Shown here piece by piece: positions 43,219 through 52,233 of a stretch of DNA of 64,000 nt. Numbering within the stretch: position 1 is the stretch's first letter; each line of letters starts with the position of its first letter. The notes under the pieces are model-generated. The model was not told the origin of the DNA. It saw nothing but the letters and a program-made list of their open reading frames with translations, and made no database searches. The translations under genes were made by a program, and so were the position numbers. This stretch comes from Bacteroidales bacterium UBA6851 (lineage in GTDB: Bacteria; Bacteroidota; Bacteroidia; Bacteroidales; UBA932): assembly GCA_002451795.1 (NCBI GenBank), contig DKDJ01000003.1:48617-112616 (forward strand). The letters are read 5' to 3'.

Positions 43219-45426
43219 TTATTTGATTTGAGATAAAACATTATCAAGTTGCACAAGCTCCCTCTCCGTATCATCGGCCACTTGCCTAACAAAGCCGTTG
43301 TCCTCAATCGGGCCGATAGCGGCTACCATCTCCTCCTCGCACCGATAGGTAGCACGCCTGAACGGATTCTGATAGTCTTTTAGCCTCGTCTGGTACACCT
43401 GGTCACAGATAAGGCGGCATATACGTTTCTCGTCTTCCACTGCACGCTTCCAGCCATCAGATGAGAGCCGCTCCACGCAGTAAAATTCTGCCAGACATTG
43501 GATAGAGTGCGCCAATTTCTCTTCAGGATATGACTTCCAGATACGATCATACCTTGAATGTATAGCTTCCCAATCCGCAAGCGCACCGGAAACTATATCA
43601 GAGCGAAGCTTGTCCACATCCCCTACTTTCATCAACTGTCCACCCATATTCACCCACACTTTCTCCCTAGCAGAGTCAGAAAGTCCCGAAAGATATTCTA
43701 AAGACGGGCGGGCAGATGTCTCCATATATTTAAGAACATTGCTCATGGCGTAGTGGACAATCATCTCCCCATATGCCTTATAAGCCTGCTGAGGCTTACG
43801 AATGAGAATTTTGCGTTTCGACTTCTCAACGCCTTCCCCAAGCACCTCTAGTCCGCTCACATGCTCCGACGGCCCCTCCAAAAGGTCCCGGCCTTTCCTC
43901 ACTAGTTCCGCATAATCCACGGACTGAATATCCTCTCCACGAGAACGGAACCACGCCTTGGCAGTCCAGAGGGCAAGTAGTTCCCGACCCTCAAGCACCT
44001 CCTCCATACTATCTGGGGCGTAGGTATCAAATTCTATGTTCTGGACCTTTGTAACACGCTTGTCCCGTGTCTGGAACTTCCAGTTATTACGAGCAAGCGC
44101 ATACATATTGTGCAGCCACCAGAATGCCGGCATTATCTCCAGACAGCCTTCAGACTCATTATTGCTTACCATGCTAAATGGAAGGCGCACATGCAACTCT
44201 GCCGGATACGCACCCTTTGCAAGAAGTGTAAATGACGCAAACACAGAAGAATGCTTTATAGAAGAGCAGAGCCCCGGCCAGAAACCTCGCCCTGCTACGA
44301 CCTCATTGTCATTGGACCGAGAGTTGTGGTTAGACCCTATGGTAGCACCGGCTGCAAGATTGCTCTGACCTTGAAGACATGATGCTATAAGGAAAGAGTT
44401 GTTGTGATGCTGCTCATGTGCCGGGAATATAAGATTATTGAGTACTTCACAGCAGGAGATTGTGCTGTTATCTCCAAGTATGGAGTCAATAACACGCGCC
44501 CCATATTTAAGATTGCAATTAGTACCAACAATAAACTTGACGGCAGTGCAGCCATAGAAGATGCGGCAGCCGTACCCGACAATACCATTAACAAGAATTA
44601 CATTCTCACCAATCTGGGTAGGCTCGCTATCCGAGGAATTTATGGTGATGTTCTTAAGTTTGCTGGCACCCTTAATGTAGCAATTAGTACCAATCTTAAC
44701 ATCTTTGATAATCTCTGATGTCTTTATGACACATCCGGAGCCGACAGTCCCATAATACCCACGATGATGATCTTGCACCGCCTGAGTCATCTCTTCAAGC
44801 CTCGACTGAAGTGCCTTGTCATCGCGGTATTTCGCCCAGAGATAAGCATCTGCCGCAATCATCCCATCAAAAGGGTAGACACTGCGGCAGCCGGTCTCAT
44901 TCATCACTTGAAGTTTGACTCGCACACTCTCCGATTCGCCGTCCTTTACTACGCCATTGCCAAATTTAGCATGATCGGTGGTAGACATCTCATGTATGTT
45001 AAAAAGCATGCACCTATCACCTATTATATAATGGCTAAGATAATGGACATCATGGATAGCACAGTCATCGCCAATATCGCAAGAATGTATAGACGAGTTA
45101 GTAATGCCTATAGGCAGTCGCAGATCATGAAATTGAAGGCCGCTATCGGACACTCTTCCTATACGGACAGTGCCGTAGAAATTGTTATTTTTAAGCATCC
45201 TCGGGATAAACTCATCCGTAACCCAGATAGTATCCCAACTTGAGGCTGTATTATCATTCTTAACAAGACGCTCTATCTCATCGCTTGTAAGATGTCTCCA
45301 TCCACCTACAGGCGTGTGCACCTGCCGGTTTCTAATGTAATATTTGTCTTCCCCCTCCGGAAGGAACGACGAATCTATCCAGCCGTCGACAAGTTTTTCC
45401 GAAGGAATCACAGTCACTTTCTCCAT
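43219..45426 (-). CDS. DUF4954 left-handed beta-helix (hexapeptide repeat) protein
   Basis: 735 residues. The first roughly 100 residues (SEKLVDGWIDSSFLPEGEDK and HDLRLPIGITNSSIHS) lead into imperfect hexapeptide repeats from about residue 105 to 345, for example CDIGDDCAIHDVHYLSHYII, IGTNCYIKGASKLKNITI and IGENVILVNGIVGYGCRIF. This is the left-handed beta-helix of sugar-phosphate nucleotidyl and acyl transferases. GATIGSNHNSRSNDNEVVAG follows, and the C-terminal third is helical. The domain layout matches the Bacteroidota DUF4954 family, whose enzymatic role is not established. It heads the three-gene operon and has a near-consensus promoter. Confidence 0.8.
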   Translation of the reverse strand: MEKVTVIPSEKLVDGWIDSSFLPEGEDKYYIRNRQVHTPVGGWRHLTSDEIERLVKNDNTASSWDTIWVTDEFIPRMLKNNNFYGTVRIGRVSDSGLQFHDLRLPIGITNSSIHSCDIGDDCAIHDVHYLSHYIIGDRCMLFNIHEMSTTDHAKFGNGVVKDGESESVRVKLQVMNETGCRSVYPFDGMIAADAYLWAKYRDDKALQSRLEEMTQAVQDHHRGYYGTVGSGCVIKTSEIIKDVKIGTNCYIKGASKLKNITINSSDSEPTQIGENVILVNGIVGYGCRIFYGCTAVKFIVGTNCNLKYGARVIDSILGDNSTISCCEVLNNLIFPAHEQHHNNSFLIASCLQGQSNLAAGATIGSNHNSRSNDNEVVAGRGFWPGLCSSIKHSSVFASFTLLAKGAYPAELHVRLPFSMVSNNESEGCLEIMPAFWWLHNMYALARNNWKFQTRDKRVTKVQNIEFDTYAPDSMEEVLEGRELLALWTAKAWFRSRGEDIQSVDYAELVRKGRDLLEGPSEHVSGLEVLGEGVEKSKRKILIRKPQQAYKAYGEMIVHYAMSNVLKYMETSARPSLEYLSGLSDSAREKVWVNMGGQLMKVGDVDKLRSDIVSGALADWEAIHSRYDRIWKSYPEEKLAHSIQCLAEFYCVERLSSDGWKRAVEDEKRICRLICDQVYQTRLKDYQNPFRRATYRCEEEMVAAIGPIEDNGFVRQVADDTERELVQLDNVLSQIK

Positions 45427-45452
45427 AGTCTCATAAATTATATGCGAGTTTA

Positions 45453-45483
45453 CAAATATAGAAAAAACTTGCCACCTGCCAAA
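45453..45483 (-). promoter_or_regulatory. Bacteroides-type promoter of the DUF4954 operon
   Basis: On the minus strand TTTG (45483-45480), a 19-bp spacer and TATATTTG (45460-45453) fit the -33/-7 consensus exactly. The -7 ends 26 bp before the start codon. Confidence 0.75.
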
Positions 45484-45670
45484 AAGGAAATACCAATCAA
45501 CTCTAAATCAGCGCTTAATAAATTTTCTTAAAAACACAATTCAGCGTTTTATCCCAAACACGACTTACATTTCATCGCAAAACGCCCGAATAATATTACA
45601 TTTTTATTCTTTAAATACCCCGAAATCGCAAAATTATCAGTCAACCCGCTACAAATCAGAGCATAAAACA

Positions 45671-45701
45671 TTTGGTTAAGTGAAAAATAATTCTAATTTT
45701 G
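45671..45701 (+). promoter_or_regulatory. Bacteroides-type promoter of the SusC/SusD cluster
   Basis: TTTG (45671-45674), a 19-bp spacer and TAATTTTG (45694-45701) form a full consensus promoter. The resulting leader is about 80 nt, with a short hairpin at 45710-45737. Confidence 0.75.
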
Positions 45702-45788
45702 CAATCTGATTCGCTCCATAGGAGTGCTTCAAGCGAAATACAAGATGATTAGTTAGTATAGTTATTAGTTTAATTAAAGAAAATGCTT

Positions 45789-48767
45789 ATGAAAAAAGCA
45801 AGACTTTTAATCACAGCCCTGATGCTTTTTGCAGCTGCATTGTATGCAGGTGCACAGAACATCAGCGTGTCGGGTACAGTGATTGACTCCAGCAACGGAG
45901 AGCCAGTAATAGGTGCTACCGTCCAGCTAAAAGGAAGTGCTACGAAGTACTCAATCACCAATTTGGACGGCCAATACGCACTTTCAGCTGTTCCTTCAAA
46001 CGGCACATTGGTCGTGACCCTTATCGGCTACAAGGCCGCAGAATTCCCTATTGAAGGTCGTACCAAGATTGACCTTCCGCTGGCAGTTGACAGTGAAGTT
46101 CTTGAAGACGCTATCGTCGTAGGATATGGTTCTGCCAAGAAGATTTCCGCCATCACAGGTTCAGCAGCTACCGTAGGAGCCAAGCTACTCCAGAACGCTC
46201 CAGTAGCAAGTGTGGGAGATGCCCTTCAGGGACAGGTCGCCGGTCTTCAGGTATGGTCAAACTCAGGAGAGCCAAGTGCTACGATTTCCATGAGAATCCG
46301 TGGTGTCAACTCTATCTCCGCAGATACTGAGCCTCTTTTCATCCTTGACGGAAGCCCAGTACCGGCATCCATATTCACAGCACTTAATGCAAACGACATC
46401 GAGAACATTACAGTCATGAAGGATGCTTCTGCTACTTCCATCTATGGTTCTCGTGCAGCAAACGGTGTCGTATTCATCACCACCAAGGCAGGACGTTCAT
46501 CCGAGAAACCGGTGTTCACAGTACGCGCACAATATGGATTCTCAAATATTGTCAACCACAATATCCAGCTCATGACTTCAGAGCAGTGGTTTGACTTCAA
46601 TGAAATGATGGACCCTACGTTCCTTGACAAACCAGGCAACGCCGCAAACAAGGACTTCGCCCTTGATCATAACATCAACACCAACTGGGTGGACTACTTC
46701 TTCAAGCCTCATGCACCTACATGGCAAGCAGACGCTACATATAGCGGTGGCACGTCCAAGACAGACTACTATGTCTCTCTCGGAGCCCTTTCACAGGAAG
46801 GAAACGCACCATACTCTGATATGACCCGTGTGTCATTGATGACAAAGCTCAATACCCAGCTCAACGACTGGCTTAAGACGGGATTCTCCATGAATCTTAC
46901 GTATCAGGATGTAAACACTACAGGATTCTCCAGCAAAAGAAATAGTTGGTACAACCCTATGTTCGCCGCATCTCAGATGCTCCCATGGATGCTTCCTTAT
47001 GAGTATACCGTCAATGAAGACGGAAGTCTTACTCTTGGTAAAGAAAGAGACTATTTCGATGAGATGGGTTTTTACAATACTTATTATCTTCAGAAAATAC
47101 AGCCATCTACTACCAACTATATCCGCTTAAGCGGTAACCTTTACGAACAGTTGACCCCTATCAAAGGTCTTACTCTTCGCGCTGTACAGGCATTGAATGG
47201 CAATGATCGTCGAATCAGCCAAAAAGCCAATCCTGTAGGTCCTTTTGAGGGAGCAGGTACTGCAGGCGAAAGTTTCTCAAGATACTATCAGATTACATTC
47301 ACCAACACTGCCGAATACACATTTGATTTCGCGGAGAAGAACAATATCAACATCCTTCTTGGACAGGAAGCCATCATAAGCGACACAAATGCTTTCGGAA
47401 CATCAGTGGAAGGAATCACAGATATGCGTCAGGAGCAGATCAGTGATGGTACTACTTACAAAAAGCCGACATGGTCAAAATCTGAAGAGGTATTCAACTC
47501 CTACTTCTCACGTGTCGGATTCAATCATGATGACAAATACCTCGTGGATGCATCATTCCGTCGCGATGGTTCTTCTCTCTTCGGCAAGAACAAGAGATAT
47601 GCCAACTTCTGGTCTCTCGGAGCTCGCTGGAACATCACCAAGGAAGAATGGCTTTCAGATGTGGCATGGCTCAACAACCTTTCACTCAAGGCAAGTTACG
47701 GTACCACAGGTAACTCAAGCATCAGCAACTACCTTGCATATGGTGTAGTAGGAGCATACAAAAACCTCTATGCAGGTGGTACAGCATGGGGACTTGGTAA
47801 CCCTTCAAACGACGACCTCACATGGGAAGTAGTAGAGAATCTTAATGTCGGTGTATCAGCCAAGTTCTTCAATAGCCTTAGCATTGACGTTGACTTCTAC
47901 AACAAAGTCACAAAAGACATGCTGATGGAGATTCCGTACTCTTATACCACTGGACATTCAGGTGGTTGGGGTAATGTAGCCGATATGCGTAACCGCGGCG
48001 TTGACTTCGAGCTTTCATTTGATGTTCCAATGCCACAAGACTTCTATCTCAACTTGTCTGCAAACTTCAACTACAACCAGAACAAAATCCTCAGTTTGTT
48101 TGATGGACGCGATAGTTTCGAGATCTCTGGAACAGGTATTAAACTTGAAGCAGGCAAGCCATACGGAGAGTTTTACTACGTTAGAAGTGCTGGCGTTGAC
48201 CCAAGAGATGGTATGCAGATGTGGTACGATGCAGATGGCAATAAGACCAAGACATACTCCGATGACTACGCTGTATTTACAGGCAAGCAGCAGTATGCAC
48301 CATGGGCAGGAGGTGCAAACTTCACTTTCGGATGGAAAGGCCTTTCTGTGGGAGCACAGTTCTCATGGGTTGCAGGAAAATACACTATTAACAATGACCG
48401 TTACTTCCTCATGAACCCAACATTCGTTACAGACGGTAACGGAGCCGCAGAACTCTTGAACATGTGGACTACCCCTGGACAGGTTACAGATGTCCCATGT
48501 CTTGCATCTGAGAGACGGTTTGATGATACTATTCTTGAGAACTCTTCATTCATCCGCCTGAAGAACCTTCAAGTCGCCTACAATCTTCCTCGTAACCTCG
48601 TACGCAAACTTGGTATTATCGAAGGAATAAAGGTATTTGCAGTAGGTCGAAACCTACTTACGTTCACCAAGTACACAGGATATGACCCAGAGTCTGACTC
48701 AAACCTTCAGCTCGGACGTTATCCTAACTCAAAGCAGTTTACTTTCGGTGCAGAAATCAACTTTTAA
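45789..48767 (+). CDS. SusC/RagA-type TonB-linked outer-membrane receptor
   Basis: 992 residues from ATG 45789; an ATG two codons upstream (45783) gives the same frame. Signal peptide MKKARLLITALMLFAAALYAGAQ. A carboxypeptidase-regulatory-like domain follows (VSGTVIDSSNGEPVIGATV), then the plug domain with the SusC signature (DAIVVGYGSAKKISAITGS, VSVGDALQGQVAGL-like, SMRIRGVNSISADTEPLF). A full 22-strand-type barrel ends YPNSKQFTFGAEINF. It would import an oligomer bound by the SusD partner in a TonB-dependent way. No N-terminal extension for sigma/anti-sigma signalling is visible. It is the first gene of a six-gene plus-strand cluster that includes a type IX-secreted protease, so peptides are as likely as glycans. 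Confidence 0.93.
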   Translation: MKKARLLITALMLFAAALYAGAQNISVSGTVIDSSNGEPVIGATVQLKGSATKYSITNLDGQYALSAVPSNGTLVVTLIGYKAAEFPIEGRTKIDLPLAVDSEVLEDAIVVGYGSAKKISAITGSAATVGAKLLQNAPVASVGDALQGQVAGLQVWSNSGEPSATISMRIRGVNSISADTEPLFILDGSPVPASIFTALNANDIENITVMKDASATSIYGSRAANGVVFITTKAGRSSEKPVFTVRAQYGFSNIVNHNIQLMTSEQWFDFNEMMDPTFLDKPGNAANKDFALDHNINTNWVDYFFKPHAPTWQADATYSGGTSKTDYYVSLGALSQEGNAPYSDMTRVSLMTKLNTQLNDWLKTGFSMNLTYQDVNTTGFSSKRNSWYNPMFAASQMLPWMLPYEYTVNEDGSLTLGKERDYFDEMGFYNTYYLQKIQPSTTNYIRLSGNLYEQLTPIKGLTLRAVQALNGNDRRISQKANPVGPFEGAGTAGESFSRYYQITFTNTAEYTFDFAEKNNINILLGQEAIISDTNAFGTSVEGITDMRQEQISDGTTYKKPTWSKSEEVFNSYFSRVGFNHDDKYLVDASFRRDGSSLFGKNKRYANFWSLGARWNITKEEWLSDVAWLNNLSLKASYGTTGNSSISNYLAYGVVGAYKNLYAGGTAWGLGNPSNDDLTWEVVENLNVGVSAKFFNSLSIDVDFYNKVTKDMLMEIPYSYTTGHSGGWGNVADMRNRGVDFELSFDVPMPQDFYLNLSANFNYNQNKILSLFDGRDSFEISGTGIKLEAGKPYGEFYYVRSAGVDPRDGMQMWYDADGNKTKTYSDDYAVFTGKQQYAPWAGGANFTFGWKGLSVGAQFSWVAGKYTINNDRYFLMNPTFVTDGNGAAELLNMWTTPGQVTDVPCLASERRFDDTILENSSFIRLKNLQVAYNLPRNLVRKLGIIEGIKVFAVGRNLLTFTKYTGYDPESDSNLQLGRYPNSKQFTFGAEINF

Positions 48768-48780
48768 TTAGATGACCATT

Positions 48781-50346
48781 ATGAAGAATATATTTAAGAT
48801 TTCTTTTGCATTGGCCGCAGTACTTGGATTAGCAAGTTGTGACATGAACAAGCGTCCATACAGCGTAATCGACCCGGAAAATGCGCTCGAGTCCCCAGCG
48901 GACGCAGCCAAGTTGTCAAACGGCCTCCACACTCAGGTTAGAAGCCTTGCGGTTGGTTCAGTCAACTATTATCCAGAAATCCAGGCTGACATTTTCCACG
49001 CCACCACCAACTATGGTAACAGAGGTGGTCAGATATATAGATGGGCATTCGATGCCACCGATAGCGACTTTTCATCAATATGGCTGAGTTGCTATTCAAG
49101 CATCGCCAATGCAAACTATTTCTTGGAGAAAGCAGCGTCTGTACAGGAAAGAGTATCTACGGATGCTGATTTCGCTGCCAACTGGGCTGACAAGGACCTG
49201 AGTTTGCTTAAGGGACAGATCTCAGAAGCATATTTTGTAAGAGCATACGCATACTCCATCTTGCTTGATAGGTTCTGCCCAGCTTACACAGAGGAGAACG
49301 AGAATAAAGAAGACCTTGGCCTCGCCATCGTCACTAAATATGAGCCGACATCTGACAAGGGCAAGTACCCAGGACGATCAACCTTGAAAGCATCATACGA
49401 ATTCATTCTTGGAGATTTGGAGGCAGCAGAAGAAAATATCGAACTTGCACATGCCTCGGCAGCAGGTAGCAAGTACATCACTCTTGATGCCGTAAGAGCA
49501 TTGAGGGCTCGTGTAGCACTTCTCTGCCAGGACTACGCACAAGCTATTCAAGACGCAACTGGTATCATCAACTCTGGCATATATGCCCTCACTGGTACCG
49601 CAGAAGGCCTTTCAGCATTGTGGGTCAATGATAATACCCTCTCTGAATGCATCATGCAGTCTTCAGTAGCACTTACCACCGAGGTTCCGGGCACCAACAA
49701 CTACGGATATATCGGGTTTAACTATGCCAAGAATATCTACAATCCGGATTTCATCCCAGAGCAGTGGCTTGTAGACCTCTACTCCGATGATGATCTCAGG
49801 AAGGCTGTATATTTCAAGAAAACTGAATTGACACAGTCAGCTGGAGTAACAGAACCTCTTTACATTTTTAACAAATTCTGCGGGAACCCTGCAATGCAAA
49901 CAGCACCGTCTGATGTTAACTACCAGAATGCGCCAAAGCCATTCCGTCTCGCGGAGCTTTACCTCATCGCAGCAGAGGCTTATCTTAAATCAGGCCTTAG
50001 CACAGGAGTAAGCGAAGGATCTAAGCTTCTCAACGAGCTCAAGTCAAAGCGAATCACAGGATGGGAGGAGAAATTGTATTCTCAAGCAGAATTGCAGACA
50101 GAACTCAAAAACGAACGAGTACGCGAACTTGTAGGAGAGGGATTCCGTCTGAGTGACCTCAAGAGATACGGAAATGGATTCTCAAGGTCAGCATCACAGG
50201 ACAAGACAGCGATTTCACTTCCAGGCCAGTCATCTACTGAGAATCTCAGTAAGTCAGCTGATGACTACCGCTTCGTATGGCCTATTCCTGTAGCCGAGAC
50301 AGACGCCAATCCAAATATTAAGCAGAATACTGGTTATACCAACTAA
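48781..50346 (+). CDS. SusD/RagB-family substrate-binding lipoprotein
   Basis: 521 residues from ATG 48781; an ATG at 48772 is in frame but less suited to a signal peptide. Lipoprotein signal MKNIFKISFALAAVLGLASC (Cys20). TPR-like helical repeats include YSSIANANYFLEKAASVQER, KGQISEAYFVRAYAYSILL and ITLDAVRALRARVALLCQDY. The C-terminal region shows FRLAELYLIAAEAYLKSG, LQTELKNERVRELVGEGF and RLSDLKRYG, standard SusD landmarks, and ends with YRFVWPIPVAETDANPNI. It caps the SusC barrel outside the cell and captures substrate. It starts 14 bp after SusC. Confidence 0.93.
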   Translation: MKNIFKISFALAAVLGLASCDMNKRPYSVIDPENALESPADAAKLSNGLHTQVRSLAVGSVNYYPEIQADIFHATTNYGNRGGQIYRWAFDATDSDFSSIWLSCYSSIANANYFLEKAASVQERVSTDADFAANWADKDLSLLKGQISEAYFVRAYAYSILLDRFCPAYTEENENKEDLGLAIVTKYEPTSDKGKYPGRSTLKASYEFILGDLEAAEENIELAHASAAGSKYITLDAVRALRARVALLCQDYAQAIQDATGIINSGIYALTGTAEGLSALWVNDNTLSECIMQSSVALTTEVPGTNNYGYIGFNYAKNIYNPDFIPEQWLVDLYSDDDLRKAVYFKKTELTQSAGVTEPLYIFNKFCGNPAMQTAPSDVNYQNAPKPFRLAELYLIAAEAYLKSGLSTGVSEGSKLLNELKSKRITGWEEKLYSQAELQTELKNERVRELVGEGFRLSDLKRYGNGFSRSASQDKTAISLPGQSSTENLSKSADDYRFVWPIPVAETDANPNIKQNTGYTN

Positions 50347-50351
50347 TTCGA

Positions 50352-51236
50352 ATGAACATGAAATCAAATAAAGTAATACTTGTTGCTTGCGCTTCACTGC
50401 TTCTTGCAGCATCATGTAACAAAGTTGAAGGCCCAACAGGGACTGCAGCAGCTGGATTCAGTTCAGCAGAAATCCAGAAAGGTTTGGGTAGTGAATATAT
50501 CTATATTCCGATTTCAGTTGCCGGAGACGCTACGGCATATCCATGCACCGTAAAAGTCGAAGTTAAAGACTATACAGGAGAATTTGCAGCTAAGGAGGAT
50601 GTAGACTACTTTATCACTTCAAAGGAAATAGTAATAGCCTCAGCAGAAAGCAAACCTAATATTGAAATTAGGATCATCAACCCTGAGGATGCTGATGAGC
50701 TTCGTTTTGCACTTGACCTTAAGGACGTGCAGACACCAGCAGACATGGTATCAAGCACCATCGTAAAATGCGCCAAGTCTGAACTTGACCGAATCTGCGG
50801 AACTTACGTAGTTTCAGGTACCAACGACGGTTCATCTTATCAGGAGAACTGGAAGGTTACTAACGAAAACGGAAAGATTTTGATTTCTGGAATCTTCGGA
50901 GAGAGCGGAGCTATTGAAGGAGAATACGAGAATGGACTCGTCACTTTCGAACTTGGAGGTGATAATATGACAGGAGCATATCAGTTCTCTGGAATTGGTA
51001 ATGCATACGTAGGACCATATTTCGGATACAAGACAGATGACGGCAAGTATAGAGTAGCATCAGGAAGTCTTGTAGGAAAAGTTAGTGCAGACTTTAAGTC
51101 CATAGAATGGCAGATTCAAGATCCGTACGGACTTATTGAGGGCGTATTCTCCTATGATGAGACTAGAAGGCTGCTCGGAGTTTACCAGGGTCCGTTCTTC
51201 ATCAAGAACAACACCATCACTAAGGCTGCGAAGTAA
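50352..51236 (+). CDS. Surface lipoprotein of the SusCD cluster (paralogue 1)
   Basis: 294 residues. Lipoprotein signal MNMKSNKVILVACASLLLAASC with the Cys at about 22. The N-terminal 100 residues form a beta domain (YIYIPISVAGDATAYPCTVK, VDYFITSKEIVIASAESKPN, IEIRIINPEDADELRFAL) resembling Calx-beta-like surface modules. The C-terminal half begins GTYVVSGTNDGSSYQENWKV and has alternating strands through to LLGVYQGPFFIKNN. The same two-domain order occurs in the last gene of the cluster (54684-55706), so the two are diverged paralogues flanking PorV and the protease. No enzymatic motif is visible; a SusE/SusF-like accessory binding role is inference. Confidence 0.75.
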   Translation: MNMKSNKVILVACASLLLAASCNKVEGPTGTAAAGFSSAEIQKGLGSEYIYIPISVAGDATAYPCTVKVEVKDYTGEFAAKEDVDYFITSKEIVIASAESKPNIEIRIINPEDADELRFALDLKDVQTPADMVSSTIVKCAKSELDRICGTYVVSGTNDGSSYQENWKVTNENGKILISGIFGESGAIEGEYENGLVTFELGGDNMTGAYQFSGIGNAYVGPYFGYKTDDGKYRVASGSLVGKVSADFKSIEWQIQDPYGLIEGVFSYDETRRLLGVYQGPFFIKNNTITKAAK

Positions 51237-51252
51237 TTAACAGATCATTATT

Positions 51253-51303
51253 GAAAAGAGGGCGGCCCGGAATCAAATTGACTTCCGAAGGTCCCCTCTT
51301 TTC
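51253..51303 (+). terminator. Intra-cluster hairpin: attenuator candidate
   Basis: GAAAAGAGGG (51253-51262) pairs with CCCTCTTTTC (51294-51303), a 10-bp stem with an inner CGGAA/TTCCG stem. It is followed by CAAATTTTTAC and then the ATG of the PorV-like gene. No new promoter is seen downstream. It may partly stop transcription between the importer genes and the protease genes. Confidence 0.5.
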
Positions 51304-51316
51304 CAAATTTTTACAA

Positions 51317-52231
51317 ATGAAGAAAGTTCTTCTCTTTATGCTATTTCTGTCCGGGTCTTCCATTGCGTTTGCACAGGAGAGCGCCGCACAGTTTTTAAAC
51401 AATACACCCGATGCCAAAACGCTTGCCACAGGTGGCGCGTCCGTCGCTTCGGAAGCAAATGCGTTCTCATTCTGGAATAATGCAGCGGCAGCCGGCCAGT
51501 CATCGAAGACAATGTCTGCGGCAGCAGCATTCGGATTATTTCAGCCAAATACGAATAGTTCCCAGATTTATGCACTCTCGGGATTCGGACGCATAGGAAA
51601 GAGATGGAGTGTTACGGCTGGAGGAAAAATGCAGAGGTATAGCAGTTATGATATTGCCGACGAAAATGGAATCTTCACGGGAAGTTTCACACCATCAGAA
51701 ATGAGCATTGGTGCAGGCGTGGGCTTTAATGCCCTCCCTTGTCTGACAGTATCTGCAGCGTTCAACTACATTCGTTCCGATATTGGTGCGCCACAGGTCG
51801 CCAATGCCTTTGCTGCAGATTTGGGGGTATTTTTCTCCCATGACGCACTACGGGCAGGATTATCAGCATCCAATCTCGGAACTTCGATTAACTATGGAGG
51901 AGCTGATTATAGTCTGCCTATGCATGTTGATCTCGGCGCAGGCTATACCCTTGGCAAAGGGAGTCACAAGCTTGCAGCAGACATACAAGCCGGATACTAT
52001 ATCTCTGACTCGTTCTTGTCAGCAAAAGGAGGACTCAGTTACCTGTTCAAGGATTTGTTAAGACTTTCGGGCGGCTATTGCTGGAATTCAGTGAGCGCGA
52101 TTCCTTCGTACGCAACCCTTGGTGCCGGATTGTCTATCTTCGGCGTATCGCTTGACATAGCCTATGTTATGGCAGCCAAAGACAACCCTATGGCTAATAC
52201 ATTAATGTTCAACCTTGGTTATTCATTCTGA
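51317..52231 (+). CDS. PorV/PorQ-like outer-membrane protein
   Basis: 304 residues from ATG 51317; an earlier in-frame ATG at 51251 falls within the hairpin. The signal peptide is MKKVLLFMLFLSGSSIAFAQ. A FadL-like barrel typical of PorV/PorQ follows: AQFLNNTPDAKTLATGGASV, FSFWNNAAAAGQ, SVTAGGKMQRYSSYDIADE and ALRAGLSASNLGTSINYGG, ending NTLMFNLGYSF. PorV family proteins shuttle type IX cargo from the translocon to the attachment complex or serve as its outer-membrane acceptor. The next gene is a protease with a type IX C-terminal domain, and the gap between them is 2 bp, so this may be a dedicated cargo shuttle. Confidence 0.8.
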   Translation: MKKVLLFMLFLSGSSIAFAQESAAQFLNNTPDAKTLATGGASVASEANAFSFWNNAAAAGQSSKTMSAAAAFGLFQPNTNSSQIYALSGFGRIGKRWSVTAGGKMQRYSSYDIADENGIFTGSFTPSEMSIGAGVGFNALPCLTVSAAFNYIRSDIGAPQVANAFAADLGVFFSHDALRAGLSASNLGTSINYGGADYSLPMHVDLGAGYTLGKGSHKLAADIQAGYYISDSFLSAKGGLSYLFKDLLRLSGGYCWNSVSAIPSYATLGAGLSIFGVSLDIAYVMAAKDNPMANTLMFNLGYSF

Positions 52232-52233
52232 CG

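Larger units (their letters stand above)
45427..45782. other. Intergenic region between DUF4954 and SusC genes
   Basis: This 356-bp stretch is AT-rich and contains no ORF I would support. It holds the two outward-facing Bacteroides-type promoters (45453-45483 minus; 45671-45701 plus) and a small leader hairpin: TTCGCT at 45710-45715 pairs with AGCGAA at 45732-45737, with CTCC and GGAG pairing inside it. Confidence 0.7.
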
